Below, one piece after another: positions 9,815-17,397 of a DNA stretch of 49,702 nucleotides; the first letter of the stretch is position 1; each line of letters starts with the position of its first letter. The notes beneath the pieces are model-generated. The model made no database searches, was not told the origin of the DNA, and worked only from the letters and a program-made list of their open reading frames with translations. The stretch comes from Bacteroidota bacterium (GTDB taxonomy: Bacteria > Bacteroidota > Bacteroidia > B-17B0 > Aurantibacillaceae): NCBI GenBank assembly GCA_018267825.1, contig JAFDXR010000016.1, forward strand, positions 179,628 to 229,329. The letters are read 5' to 3'. Made by a program: the position numbers and the translations under genes.

Positions 9815-9890
9815 ATATTTACTAATATAGATCAAAACGCATGCTGCACCTGTAAAACCAATGTGATTAAACTCAAAAGCAAGGGTTATT

Positions 9891-9906
9891 CCTCGTTCAG
9901 ACGAGG
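9891..9906 (-). other. Short hairpin between cheB-like and siaA-like genes
   Basis: CCTCGT TCAG ACGAGG is a perfect 6-bp stem with a 4-base loop, in the roughly 120-bp gap left if siaA starts at 9814. No U-tract follows, so it is more likely a processing or attenuation element than a terminator. It argues weakly for the inner siaA start. Confidence 0.35.
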
Positions 9907-9934
9907 ACATCTTTGCATGAATGAGAAATAACCG

Positions 9935-10501
9935 CTATAAATCGTTCAACATGCGGATAATTTCTTCTGTGCCGGCAACCATGTGTGGCGTAAATAGCTT
10001 AAGTGTGCTATCGATCATTGTTTTTGCAACTGCTTCGGCTCTATCCTGAACAACCGTATAACTACCTCTCTGAAAAGCCTTATATAACCCGGCAGCGCCG
10101 TCGGAATTAGCGCCAGACAATATAATCCCAATCATGCGGTTTCCATATACATATGAAAAAGAATCGAATGTAATATCAATACTGGGCCTCGAATACCTGT
10201 AAATTTCATCAACCGATAAGGTTATGGTATTCCCTATCTCTGCAAGCATGTGATAGTTTGCCGGAGCAAGGTAAATCCTGTTTCCCTTTATCATTTGTTT
10301 ATCATGGGGCTCTATGATCGTATGAGATGTATTGAGTCCCAACGCTTCATCAAAACCCGAATTCACAGATTTCAGACGATGAAGACACAAAAACACGGGA
10401 ATCGGGAAAGGATGCTTCAGTTGTGACAGTATCTGTGAAACAACCTGAAAACTGCCTGCACTACCACCTATAACAATCACCTTTGGTTTTGCACTCTTCA
10501 T
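9935..10501 (-). CDS. Stand-alone CheB-type methylesterase domain without receiver
   Basis: The 188-residue protein is only the catalytic domain of CheB. The triad is visible: Ser14 in IGGSAGS, His41 in CLHRLKS and Asp134 in SGANSDGAAGL. It lacks the N-terminal receiver of the other CheB in this window, so CheA phosphotransfer should not control it directly. Its first four bases overlap the end of the CheR-like gene (ATGA), indicating translational coupling. The reaction would be glutamate methyl ester hydrolysis or deamidation on a receptor; whether the target is the soluble MCP is unknown. Confidence 0.88.
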   Translation of the reverse strand: MKSAKPKVIVIGGSAGSFQVVSQILSQLKHPFPIPVFLCLHRLKSVNSGFDEALGLNTSHTIIEPHDKQMIKGNRIYLAPANYHMLAEIGNTITLSVDEIYRYSRPSIDITFDSFSYVYGNRMIGIILSGANSDGAAGLYKAFQRGSYTVVQDRAEAVAKTMIDSTLKLFTPHMVAGTEEIIRMLNDL

Positions 10502-11334
10502 AGCGTTCTGTTGTAATAAAAAGCCGGATTTTCAGGAATCTGCGTCAATGAGTAATTCCGGCACCAGGAGAAGCCTTCTTTAAGTCCAAAAACCAATATT
10601 CCATTTGGTTTAACCAGTTTTGTATAAACAGTAAAAAGTGCTTCATGATACTGGAAATTGAATCCAATCGTCAGATTTCTTGCAATCAGCATATCCGAAG
10701 GCTCAGGATAAATAGCCGAATAAACAGGAAGTTGAAAACAACTGACGTCCGCCAATAAACTTCTGTTTAGCCTGTATCCGGTACCCGAAAATGTGAAATA
10801 CCTTTCCAGTGGATTCCTTTTCATAAACGATGATGTATAAAAACTCTGTGCCTGTATAAACTGCCGCTGAGACAGCTCAATACCTGAAAGAATCTCCTGC
10901 CCGACGTTATCGTATTTAAAACATAAATAACTGATTCTGACACTTTCCATAAGATCGTTTTCATGCAACAGTATAAGAAGTGTAAGCAAATCCGAAGCAT
11001 CAGGCGTATCCACAACATAAACGGTTATCTTTTCAGAATTTGAAGATTGCCTGATAATTTCCAATATTTTATGCCACACCTCTGCATCCCTGAATAATTC
11101 GGTATGCTTAAAACATAACTTATGGATTATGTTTTCTTTAAATCTGTCGGAACCCGAAACCAGATCCAAAAAATGTTTCATATCTTTTACGCCGCAGGAC
11201 TGCATAAGAAACTGCACACGGAGTTTCAATGCTATAAAAGAAAATTCCTTAACATACGTACAACCGCACTGTTCCATATACCCCATGAAATCCCTTATTT
11301 CCGAAATTGATATATCACATAATGTATATTTCAT
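10498..11334 (-). CDS. CheR-like protein lacking the SAM-binding motif
   Basis: The 278-residue protein follows the CheR layout: an N-terminal helical region, the T-E-L-F-R-D-x-x-x-W motif (residues 78-87), and a late RNLTIGFNFQYHE segment matching the RNVLIYF region of CheR. The SAM-binding loop, GCSSGEE in the intact paralogues, is VVDTPDASD here (residues 107-115), and the following acidic ATD motif is also gone. It is probably a catalytically dead CheR that binds a receptor or partner. It is translationally coupled to the stand-alone CheB domain and diverges from an intact cheR 41 bp away. Motif loss is seen; the role is inferred. Confidence 0.82.
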   Translation of the reverse strand: MKYTLCDISISEIRDFMGYMEQCGCTYVKEFSFIALKLRVQFLMQSCGVKDMKHFLDLVSGSDRFKENIIHKLCFKHTELFRDAEVWHKILEIIRQSSNSEKITVYVVDTPDASDLLTLLILLHENDLMESVRISYLCFKYDNVGQEILSGIELSQRQFIQAQSFYTSSFMKRNPLERYFTFSGTGYRLNRSLLADVSCFQLPVYSAIYPEPSDMLIARNLTIGFNFQYHEALFTVYTKLVKPNGILVFGLKEGFSWCRNYSLTQIPENPAFYYNRTL

Positions 11335-11356
11335 TTTAAAATATTGTTCTAAACTG

Positions 11357-11364
11357 TAAATTTG
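11357..11364 (+). promoter_or_regulatory. Candidate -7 box for the plus-strand cheR
   Basis: TAAATTTG matches the Bacteroidota TAnnTTTG -7 consensus and lies 11 bp before the ATG at 11376, which implies a very short leader. The -33 element is weak (T-rich only). It sits in the 41-bp divergent gap between the CheR-like gene and cheR. Confidence 0.4.
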
Positions 11365-11375
11365 TATGCCCCCAC

Positions 11376-12188
11376 ATGATACAGATATCCGAAACTGATT
11401 TTAACAAGATCACAGCAGAAATTTACCGTCTTCATTCCTATGACTTCAGAAGTTACTCCAAGAGTTCGCTAAGCCGACGGTTGCAACGTTTTATGTCACT
11501 CCATGCTATTTTAAGCATCGATGAATTCATCGCATATCTCAACAATGGAAATGACATCAATTCCTTTGTGACTGAAATCACAGTAAACACAACGGAAATG
11601 TTCAGGGATCCTTCGTTCTGGCAAACCATGCGACAAGAGATCATTCCATCAATCCGCTTCAGCCAGAATATCCGAATATGGCATGCCGGTTGTTCCAGTG
11701 GAGAAGAAGTCTTAAGCATGTGCATACTGCTTGAAGAATTGAATCTGAATTCACGCGCTGTAATATATGCCACAGATATTGATTCTAACATTTTGAAAAA
11801 AGCTGCCAAGGCACTATACCCTGCCAGAAATTATGATGAAAACGAAAAGAATTACCAAGCAGCAGGCGGTAAACATTCATTGAAAAAATACATCAAGTTT
11901 CATGATCGTTTTTCCTACCAGTTTCATGATGAACTTTATAAAAACGTTATCTATAAAAAGCTGGATCTTGTACATGAAATACTTCCGTTTAAATTTGATT
12001 TAATATTATGTCGTAATGTCCTTATCTATTTCAATTTTGACTTGCAGGAGAAGGTTATTTCAAACTTTGCTGATTCTTTATACCAGAAAGGCATTCTTGC
12101 AATCGGTCAGAATGAGACAATACTCGGCAATAATTTAAACAGGTTGTCATTGCACAACGAGCGGGAGAAAATATACCAGTTAAAATAA
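11376..12188 (+). CDS. cheR: CheR chemoreceptor glutamate methyltransferase
   Basis: The 270-residue protein is a complete CheR. It has TEMFRDPSFW (residues 73-82), the SAM-binding loop AGCSSGEE (residues 104-111), YATDID, and LILCRNVLIYFNFDLQEKVI near the end. It transfers methyl groups from SAM to receptor glutamates. It is the only plus-strand gene in the chemosensory block. It converges on a second intact cheR with a 3-bp gap and diverges from the degenerate CheR. No receptor-tail pentapeptide is visible in the MCP, so tethering is not expected. A separate promoter may allow independent control. Confidence 0.92.
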   Translation: MIQISETDFNKITAEIYRLHSYDFRSYSKSSLSRRLQRFMSLHAILSIDEFIAYLNNGNDINSFVTEITVNTTEMFRDPSFWQTMRQEIIPSIRFSQNIRIWHAGCSSGEEVLSMCILLEELNLNSRAVIYATDIDSNILKKAAKALYPARNYDENEKNYQAAGGKHSLKKYIKFHDRFSYQFHDELYKNVIYKKLDLVHEILPFKFDLILCRNVLIYFNFDLQEKVISNFADSLYQKGILAIGQNETILGNNLNRLSLHNEREKIYQLK

Positions 12189-12191
12189 AAA

Positions 12192-13043
12192 TCACTTTCT
12201 GACGTAGATACGGGTTTTGGGATCATATAAATTATACAACTCCTTACTTTGCTCAGGGAGCATGTCATAATAACCGATAATAAGGTATCCACCTGGTTCA
12301 AGACAGTTATAAAAGAGATTCAAAACCTTCATCTTTAATACTTCATCAAAGTAGATCATCACATTCCTGCAAAAAATCACATCGAACTTCTTATTCATGG
12401 GATCCTGGACGAGGTTATGCTTTTTGAATGAGATGTTCTTTTTCAGTGATTCTTTTACTTTCACATGATCCTCTGCAATCTCAAAAAAGTCTTCCGGTTT
12501 TCCTCCGGGAAAATATTGTTTGAAAGCCCCCAGGTATTTTTTCCAGAGAAAGGAAGAATAATTTCCTTCCATCGCTTTTGCCATTGCGGCCGAACTCAGA
12601 TCCGTTGCCGTAACATCGGCCCTGCCATATAACCCGGCCTGTGAAAGTACAATAGCCATTGTATATATCTCTTCACCGGTAGAACAGCCTGCATGCCAAA
12701 TTTTAATTGTTGACTTGTTTTTATACTGCTCCATAAGGTCCGCCCTGATCTTTTCCCAGATCTCAGGGTTCCTGAACATCTCCGTAAGATTCACCAAAAG
12801 ATCATCAATACAACCGATTAAAAATTCGCGGTCCTTTAATATTTTAGACCAGAGCCCAATCAGTGACCCGAGATTGTATTTTGTAATCAGGCGGGCTATA
12901 CCCCTCTTCAGGGATTTAACTTCATAATTTGTAAAATCAATGCCATAGCGCGTTTTAATAGCAACTGTCAGGGATTTCAATTCCTCATCACTGATTTCTT
13001 CCCTGATATCTGTGATTGATTTATTTATGGCTTCATTACTCAT
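12192..13043 (-). CDS. cheR: CheR chemoreceptor glutamate methyltransferase (main operon copy)
   Basis: The 283-residue protein has TEMFRNPEIW, the intact SAM loop AGCSTGEE (residues 118-125), TATDLS and VIFCRNVMIYFDE, so it should be active. It is the last gene of the operon ParA-MCP-CheW-CheY-CheB-CheA-CheC-like-CheR, 17 bp after the CheC-like gene. Its N-terminal about 20 residues are acidic and unlike the other copy. Together with CheB it should set the methylation level of the MCP. Confidence 0.92.
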   Translation of the reverse strand: MSNEAINKSITDIREEISDEELKSLTVAIKTRYGIDFTNYEVKSLKRGIARLITKYNLGSLIGLWSKILKDREFLIGCIDDLLVNLTEMFRNPEIWEKIRADLMEQYKNKSTIKIWHAGCSTGEEIYTMAIVLSQAGLYGRADVTATDLSSAAMAKAMEGNYSSFLWKKYLGAFKQYFPGGKPEDFFEIAEDHVKVKESLKKNISFKKHNLVQDPMNKKFDVIFCRNVMIYFDEVLKMKVLNLFYNCLEPGGYLIIGYYDMLPEQSKELYNLYDPKTRIYVRK

Positions 13044-13060
13044 ATACGGTTTATCACCAA

Positions 13061-13663
13061 CTAAGAATTATCTATTGAGCGGCGGACACAATCCATGAAA
13101 TCAGGAGATAATATCCAGAAAAAATCGGGAGTAAAATGTGATTTAGAGGACACAAATTCTGTTTTAAACCCCAATATAAGTTTATCGGGCTCGAGCTGGC
13201 GCTGAACGATCTGCTGAAAATCAGACATACCAATCCGATCCATACGGGGAACATCACCATACATCTTTACTTTTAACCTGTTGGCAAATTGCGTTATGAC
13301 AGAGGCTGAAATTATATTGTCGACTTCCAGCAATAATGGCTCCTGCATATGTGCCAGTTTAGCCGGATTATTGGCTATATCATCCGATAAAGCCACACGA
13401 CATAATTCCTCCGCTTCAGAATCATCAAAAAGCAAAAAACAAATTCCGGTCAGCTCTCCTTTGATTTCTGTTGATAACACATAAAAGAGTTTATCCGCGG
13501 AAGCGCCTTCTCTGCCTGGGTCAACTGTTGAAATATTGAAATCGGTTTCATTTACCTGCAAGTTCTCTTTCATAAAGAATGAGAGCGATTCAGCCGCCTT
13601 TTTTAACCCTTCGGTTATTATTTCTTTTGAAACAGACGATTCCGTCATTGTCGAATTTTCCAT
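13061..13663 (-). CDS. CheC/CheX-like chemotaxis phosphatase with a single motif
   Basis: The 200-residue protein has the CheC-family active-site spacing once: Glu113, Asn116 and then Pro139 exactly 22 residues later (LLLEVDNIIS ... GDVP). The usual Asp/Ser four residues before the Glu is Pro here. CheC normally carries two such motifs and CheX one. It may dephosphorylate the CheY encoded in the same operon, as CheC-family proteins do; activity is uncertain because of the substitution. It lies 2 bp after cheA and upstream of cheR. Confidence 0.72.
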   Translation of the reverse strand: MENSTMTESSVSKEIITEGLKKAAESLSFFMKENLQVNETDFNISTVDPGREGASADKLFYVLSTEIKGELTGICFLLFDDSEAEELCRVALSDDIANNPAKLAHMQEPLLLEVDNIISASVITQFANRLKVKMYGDVPRMDRIGMSDFQQIVQRQLEPDKLILGFKTEFVSSKSHFTPDFFWILSPDFMDCVRRSIDNS

Positions 13664-13665
13664 TT

Positions 13666-15399
13666 TTAAACTGCTTGATTATTCTTTTCTTTAAACATCC
13701 GGCTTAATATAGAGGCTACATCCAGAACAAGGCATATATTCCCATTTCCAAGGATAGTAGCCCCACTGAAAAGTTCAATTTTATCGACCGGATTGGATAG
13801 TGTCTTTTCTACAATTTCTTTTTGCTGAAGTAATTTATCAACTACAAAGCCAACCATCTTTCCTTCATAGGTTACAATAACAACTTCAAGTTTCTGATTA
13901 GCATCCAGTCTATCAAAAGACCGGTGATAAGCTCCTTCAGCCACCAGGCCGTTCAATCCCGACCTGTTATACAAATCTGTGAGGAAGATTACAGAAATTG
14001 TATTACCCAGGTAGGTTGAAATAAGCCCATTGGAAACTTTATGTATATCTTTTTTTCGCAATGAAATAACAGCCTCTGTGTATGACAAAGGCAAAGCGTA
14101 TTCCTGTTTATTCAGTTCAAATAAGAGTGCTCCTTTCACAGCCATAGATGATGGCAATGACAAAACAAAACGGCTACCACGACCAACTTCTGTATCGATC
14201 ATAATTTTACCACCGATAGATTCCGTAGCACGCTTCACAACATCCATACCTACGCCTCGTCCTGACACTTCTGTTATCTTTTCGGCATTCGAAAACCCAG
14301 GCTGAAAGATCAGCATCAGAGCTTCTTCCTTCGACATCATCTCTGCATATTCTTTCGTGATGATACCCTTTTCCATCGCCTTCCGTTTAATAACACGGTA
14401 GTCGATTCCTGCACCGTCATCTTCTATTTCAATAAAAACAGTATCCTTCTCATTTCTGGCTCTGAGATAAACCTTTCCTGTTTCCGATTTTCCTGCCTGC
14501 TTTCTTTTCTCGGGTGTTTCAATACCATGACTGACTGAGTTCCGGATCATATGCACCAGGGAATCACTCATGGTGCGAATGATATTCCGGTCTATTTCTA
14601 TTTCAGTACCTTCCAATATCAGATCTACCTTTTTGCTTTCTATAACAGCGACATCACGCAGGATACGGTGAAATTTATTGAATAAAAAACCAACCTGTAC
14701 AAGCCTCACGTCCATGACCCCAAATTGAAGATCTGAAGTAATGCGATGTAGCCTGGCAAATTCACTGGCTTTGTTTCCCCGATCCGTAAACTTGGCCATG
14801 ATACTGTCCTTTTCAATGATAAGCTCGCCAACAATATTCAAAAGAGCATCCAGCTTCCTGACAGGAACCTGTACAGTATCTGACAAGGTTATTTTTACCT
14901 GCGACTCATCTTCCTCCTGCTCATGAGCTTCTTCCTGAAGCTCCGGACCATTCAGCGGAGCGAGTGTCTCCTGACCTGGTTCATTTATCGTATCCTCAAC
15001 GGGATCAGTTGATGCAGCCCTGTTATTCTTTAAAATAACTTCCAGTTTTGTTTTAATCCCCTTATAACGAACTGTCTTCGGCTCTTTTACAGCATCAATC
15101 AGTTCACGCAGAATATCGTTTGCTTTATATAAGCTATTGAATAAATTCTGATCCAGGGTCAGTTTAAGGTTCTTGACTTCATTAAACACGTCTTCCATCA
15201 CGTGGCTTAATTCAGCAATTTCAGAGAATCCCATACCCATGGCATTTCCTTTAAGGGTATGCGTAATTCTGAAAATAGCATCAATGGCTTTCTTATTGGA
15301 AATATCTTTCTCAAGATCGGTAAACAACAGGTTTAATTGTTCCTGGCTTTCCTGCGCTTCAGCTAAGAAGATTTCCCTGTACTCCTGTTCTTTGCTCAT
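13666..15399 (-). CDS. cheA: CheA histidine kinase, compact form without P2
   Basis: The 577-residue protein has P1 with phospho-acceptor His47 (RITHTLKGNAMGMGF) and an acidic linker at about residues 125-170 in place of a P2 domain. A P3 dimerisation helix pair lies at about 175-235 and the P4 ATPase at about 236-416, with N-box LVHMIRNSVSHGIETPEKR, EDDGAGI and SGRGVGMDVVKR. A CheW-like P5 ends the protein. It phosphorylates CheY and CheB in response to the MCP/CheW complex. It starts 4 bp after cheB. The apparent lack of P2 suggests direct P1-CheY transfer. Confidence 0.95.
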   Translation of the reverse strand: MSKEQEYREIFLAEAQESQEQLNLLFTDLEKDISNKKAIDAIFRITHTLKGNAMGMGFSEIAELSHVMEDVFNEVKNLKLTLDQNLFNSLYKANDILRELIDAVKEPKTVRYKGIKTKLEVILKNNRAASTDPVEDTINEPGQETLAPLNGPELQEEAHEQEEDESQVKITLSDTVQVPVRKLDALLNIVGELIIEKDSIMAKFTDRGNKASEFARLHRITSDLQFGVMDVRLVQVGFLFNKFHRILRDVAVIESKKVDLILEGTEIEIDRNIIRTMSDSLVHMIRNSVSHGIETPEKRKQAGKSETGKVYLRARNEKDTVFIEIEDDGAGIDYRVIKRKAMEKGIITKEYAEMMSKEEALMLIFQPGFSNAEKITEVSGRGVGMDVVKRATESIGGKIMIDTEVGRGSRFVLSLPSSMAVKGALLFELNKQEYALPLSYTEAVISLRKKDIHKVSNGLISTYLGNTISVIFLTDLYNRSGLNGLVAEGAYHRSFDRLDANQKLEVVIVTYEGKMVGFVVDKLLQQKEIVEKTLSNPVDKIELFSGATILGNGNICLVLDVASILSRMFKEKNNQAV

Positions 15400-15403
15400 A
15401 TAA

Positions 15404-16450
15404 TTATTCTAAACAACTTACAACAAATGGTCCTATTTCATTTAAAGCAACAACCGATTTCGCTGCGCCAATATCGACAGCTTCTCTTGGCATTCCGTAT
15501 ACCACACATGTTTCGCGGCTTTGGGCAATGGTATATCCCCCCTCATTCTTTATTGCCAATAGACCTTCGGCTCCGTCCTTCCCCATACCGGTAAGTATAA
15601 TTCCAATGGAGCGGGCACCGTAGGTTTCTGCAACTGAAAGCATAAGTCCTGTGATAGATGGAAAGTTATATTCCTTGTAGCGTTTGGATGTAAAATCGCA
15701 AACAACCTGCCCATGCTCATTTGTTTTTACAACCATGTTACGACTGCCTGGTGCAATAAGTACTACACCAGGCTCCAGTACATCATTTTTCTTGGCCATC
15801 GACACTTTCAGCGGGGTAAGTTCATTAAGTCTAGCTGCAAAAGAAGGTACAAAGTTCTCGGGCATATGCTGAGCTATAACAACAGGAACAGAAAGATTTC
15901 CCGGTAAACGGGTCAATACATTTTCAACAGCTGTCGGGCCACCCGTTGATGATCCAATAACAATGACATCATAATTGAGATTTTTACTGAACGTATGCTG
16001 GAACACGTTTTTAAGGCTTCCGGCATGTTCTGTATGAGGGCTCTTCAGAGTTGCTTCAGCAGCGGCCCTGACCTTACTGACAAGCTCTTCATCGTTTTCA
16101 CGAATGTCTTTTGAACTGCGGTCTGGTTTATGATGATAATCAACAGCTCCCAGTTTAAGAGCCTCCAGTATTGACGACATGTCGTTGACTCCGAGGGCAC
16201 TCAGAATAATGATAGGTGTCGGACAAGTCTGCATAATTGACCTGGTACCTGAGAGGCCGTCATACTCTCCCATCAGCATATCCATAATTACAACGTCCGG
16301 ACGAAGCTGGCAGCATTTTTCCGCTACTTCTTTCCCGTCTCTTGCAAAATCCAGAATCTCAAAACCACCTGCATTTTTAAGAATGTCGGAAGTTAAAAAA
16401 CGCATAAATAATGAATCATCAGCTATTAAAACCCTGATATTATCCTTCAA
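15404..16450 (-). CDS. cheB: CheB receptor methylesterase, receiver plus catalytic domain
   Basis: The 348-residue protein has a receiver domain (Asp11-Asp12, phospho-acceptor Asp57 in VVIMDMLMG) and a methylesterase domain with triad Ser168 (IGSSTGG), His195 (IAQHMPENF) and Asp292 (LTGMGKDGAEG). This is the canonical enzyme that demethylates receptors after phosphorylation by CheA. It lies between cheY (11 bp) and cheA (4 bp). Its receiver separates it functionally from the receiver-less CheB about 5 kb downstream. Confidence 0.95.
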   Translation of the reverse strand: MKDNIRVLIADDSLFMRFLTSDILKNAGGFEILDFARDGKEVAEKCCQLRPDVVIMDMLMGEYDGLSGTRSIMQTCPTPIIILSALGVNDMSSILEALKLGAVDYHHKPDRSSKDIRENDEELVSKVRAAAEATLKSPHTEHAGSLKNVFQHTFSKNLNYDVIVIGSSTGGPTAVENVLTRLPGNLSVPVVIAQHMPENFVPSFAARLNELTPLKVSMAKKNDVLEPGVVLIAPGSRNMVVKTNEHGQVVCDFTSKRYKEYNFPSITGLMLSVAETYGARSIGIILTGMGKDGAEGLLAIKNEGGYTIAQSRETCVVYGMPREAVDIGAAKSVVALNEIGPFVVSCLE

Positions 16451-16461
16451 AACAAAATCGC

Positions 16462-16827
16462 TTATAACATTACTTTATTCACTGCTTCTACCAGTCTTTC
16501 CGATGTGAAGGGCTTTACAATATAGTCTGAAGCTCCCAGTCGCATACCTTCCTGAATAACAGACTCCTGTCCAACGGCACTGATCATGATCACTTTCGAT
16601 TCAAGTTTCTCATCCTCCTTGAGTACTTTCAGAATGTCAGTACCTATCATGTCCGGCAAAATATTATCCAGGGTAATCAGGTCTGGCTTAAGATCAAGTG
16701 CCATATCAATAGCTGCTTCTCCTGTTCCGGCCTGTCCAACAACATCATACCCTGCAGTGATCAGCGCTTCATTGATCATTGTACGCATATATTTCGAATC
16801 ATCTACAATTAATATCTTTTTAGACAT
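16462..16827 (-). CDS. cheY: CheY-type single-domain response regulator
   Basis: The 121-residue receiver has Asp9-Asp10, phospho-acceptor Asp54 (LITLDNILPD), a Ser in MISAVG and Lys in DYIVKPF. There is no output domain. It lies 11 bp after cheW and 11 bp before cheB in the operon and should receive phosphate from CheA. With no flagellar switch genes in view, its target is unknown; gliding machinery or another complex is possible. Confidence 0.93.
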   Translation of the reverse strand: MSKKILIVDDSKYMRTMINEALITAGYDVVGQAGTGEAAIDMALDLKPDLITLDNILPDMIGTDILKVLKEDEKLESKVIMISAVGQESVIQEGMRLGASDYIVKPFTSERLVEAVNKVML

Positions 16828-16838
16828 ATACTCAGTTT

Positions 16839-17390
16839 TTAGATTTTATTAATTAGTTGCTTTACACTTGTACTTTCCATAAGTTTATTGATGTCAATAA
16901 GAATGATCAGACGATCGCCTGATTTCACAACACCCTGAATACAGTTTTCATCAATCGAAGTGAATTGAATAAAATTATCGGCCGGTTCAATATCCGAAGA
17001 AACGATCGATAGTGTATTCGGAACTTCTTTTACAAGAAATCCGGCTTTGAACTCATCACTTTCGATAACCAGGGTGTAATTGGCCTCCAGACTTCCCTGA
17101 GACGAATTACGCTCAATGCCGAATTTTTCTTCCAGGTCAAGTATAGCTATAATATTACCACGTATATTGGCAACACCCTTTATATAATTGGCTGTCTGAG
17201 GCATTTTGGCTATTCGCGGCGTTATCACCACTTCCTTGATCTGATCAATAAGCAGAGCGTATTCTTCTGTGCCCAGTTTAAATATGATCAACTGCATTCT
17301 TTTGCCAACATCCTTTTTACGGACATCCATAACCACCTCCCGCTTCAGTTGTTCGAGAGAAAGTTCTTCTGTATGCTGGTTGTTTTCCAT
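16839..17390 (-). CDS. cheW: CheW coupling protein
   Basis: The 183-residue protein is a single CheW domain: QLIIFKLGTEEYALLIDQIKEV, RIAKMPQTANYIKGVANIRGNIIAILDLEEKFG and VVKSGDRLIILIDINKLM. About 30 charged residues precede the domain. It links the MCP to CheA. It starts 7 bp after the MCP stop codon, which supports its use with this receptor. Confidence 0.94.
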   Translation of the reverse strand: MENNQHTEELSLEQLKREVVMDVRKKDVGKRMQLIIFKLGTEEYALLIDQIKEVVITPRIAKMPQTANYIKGVANIRGNIIAILDLEEKFGIERNSSQGSLEANYTLVIESDEFKAGFLVKEVPNTLSIVSSDIEPADNFIQFTSIDENCIQGVVKSGDRLIILIDINKLMESTSVKQLINKI

Positions 17391-17397
17391 GGCTGAT

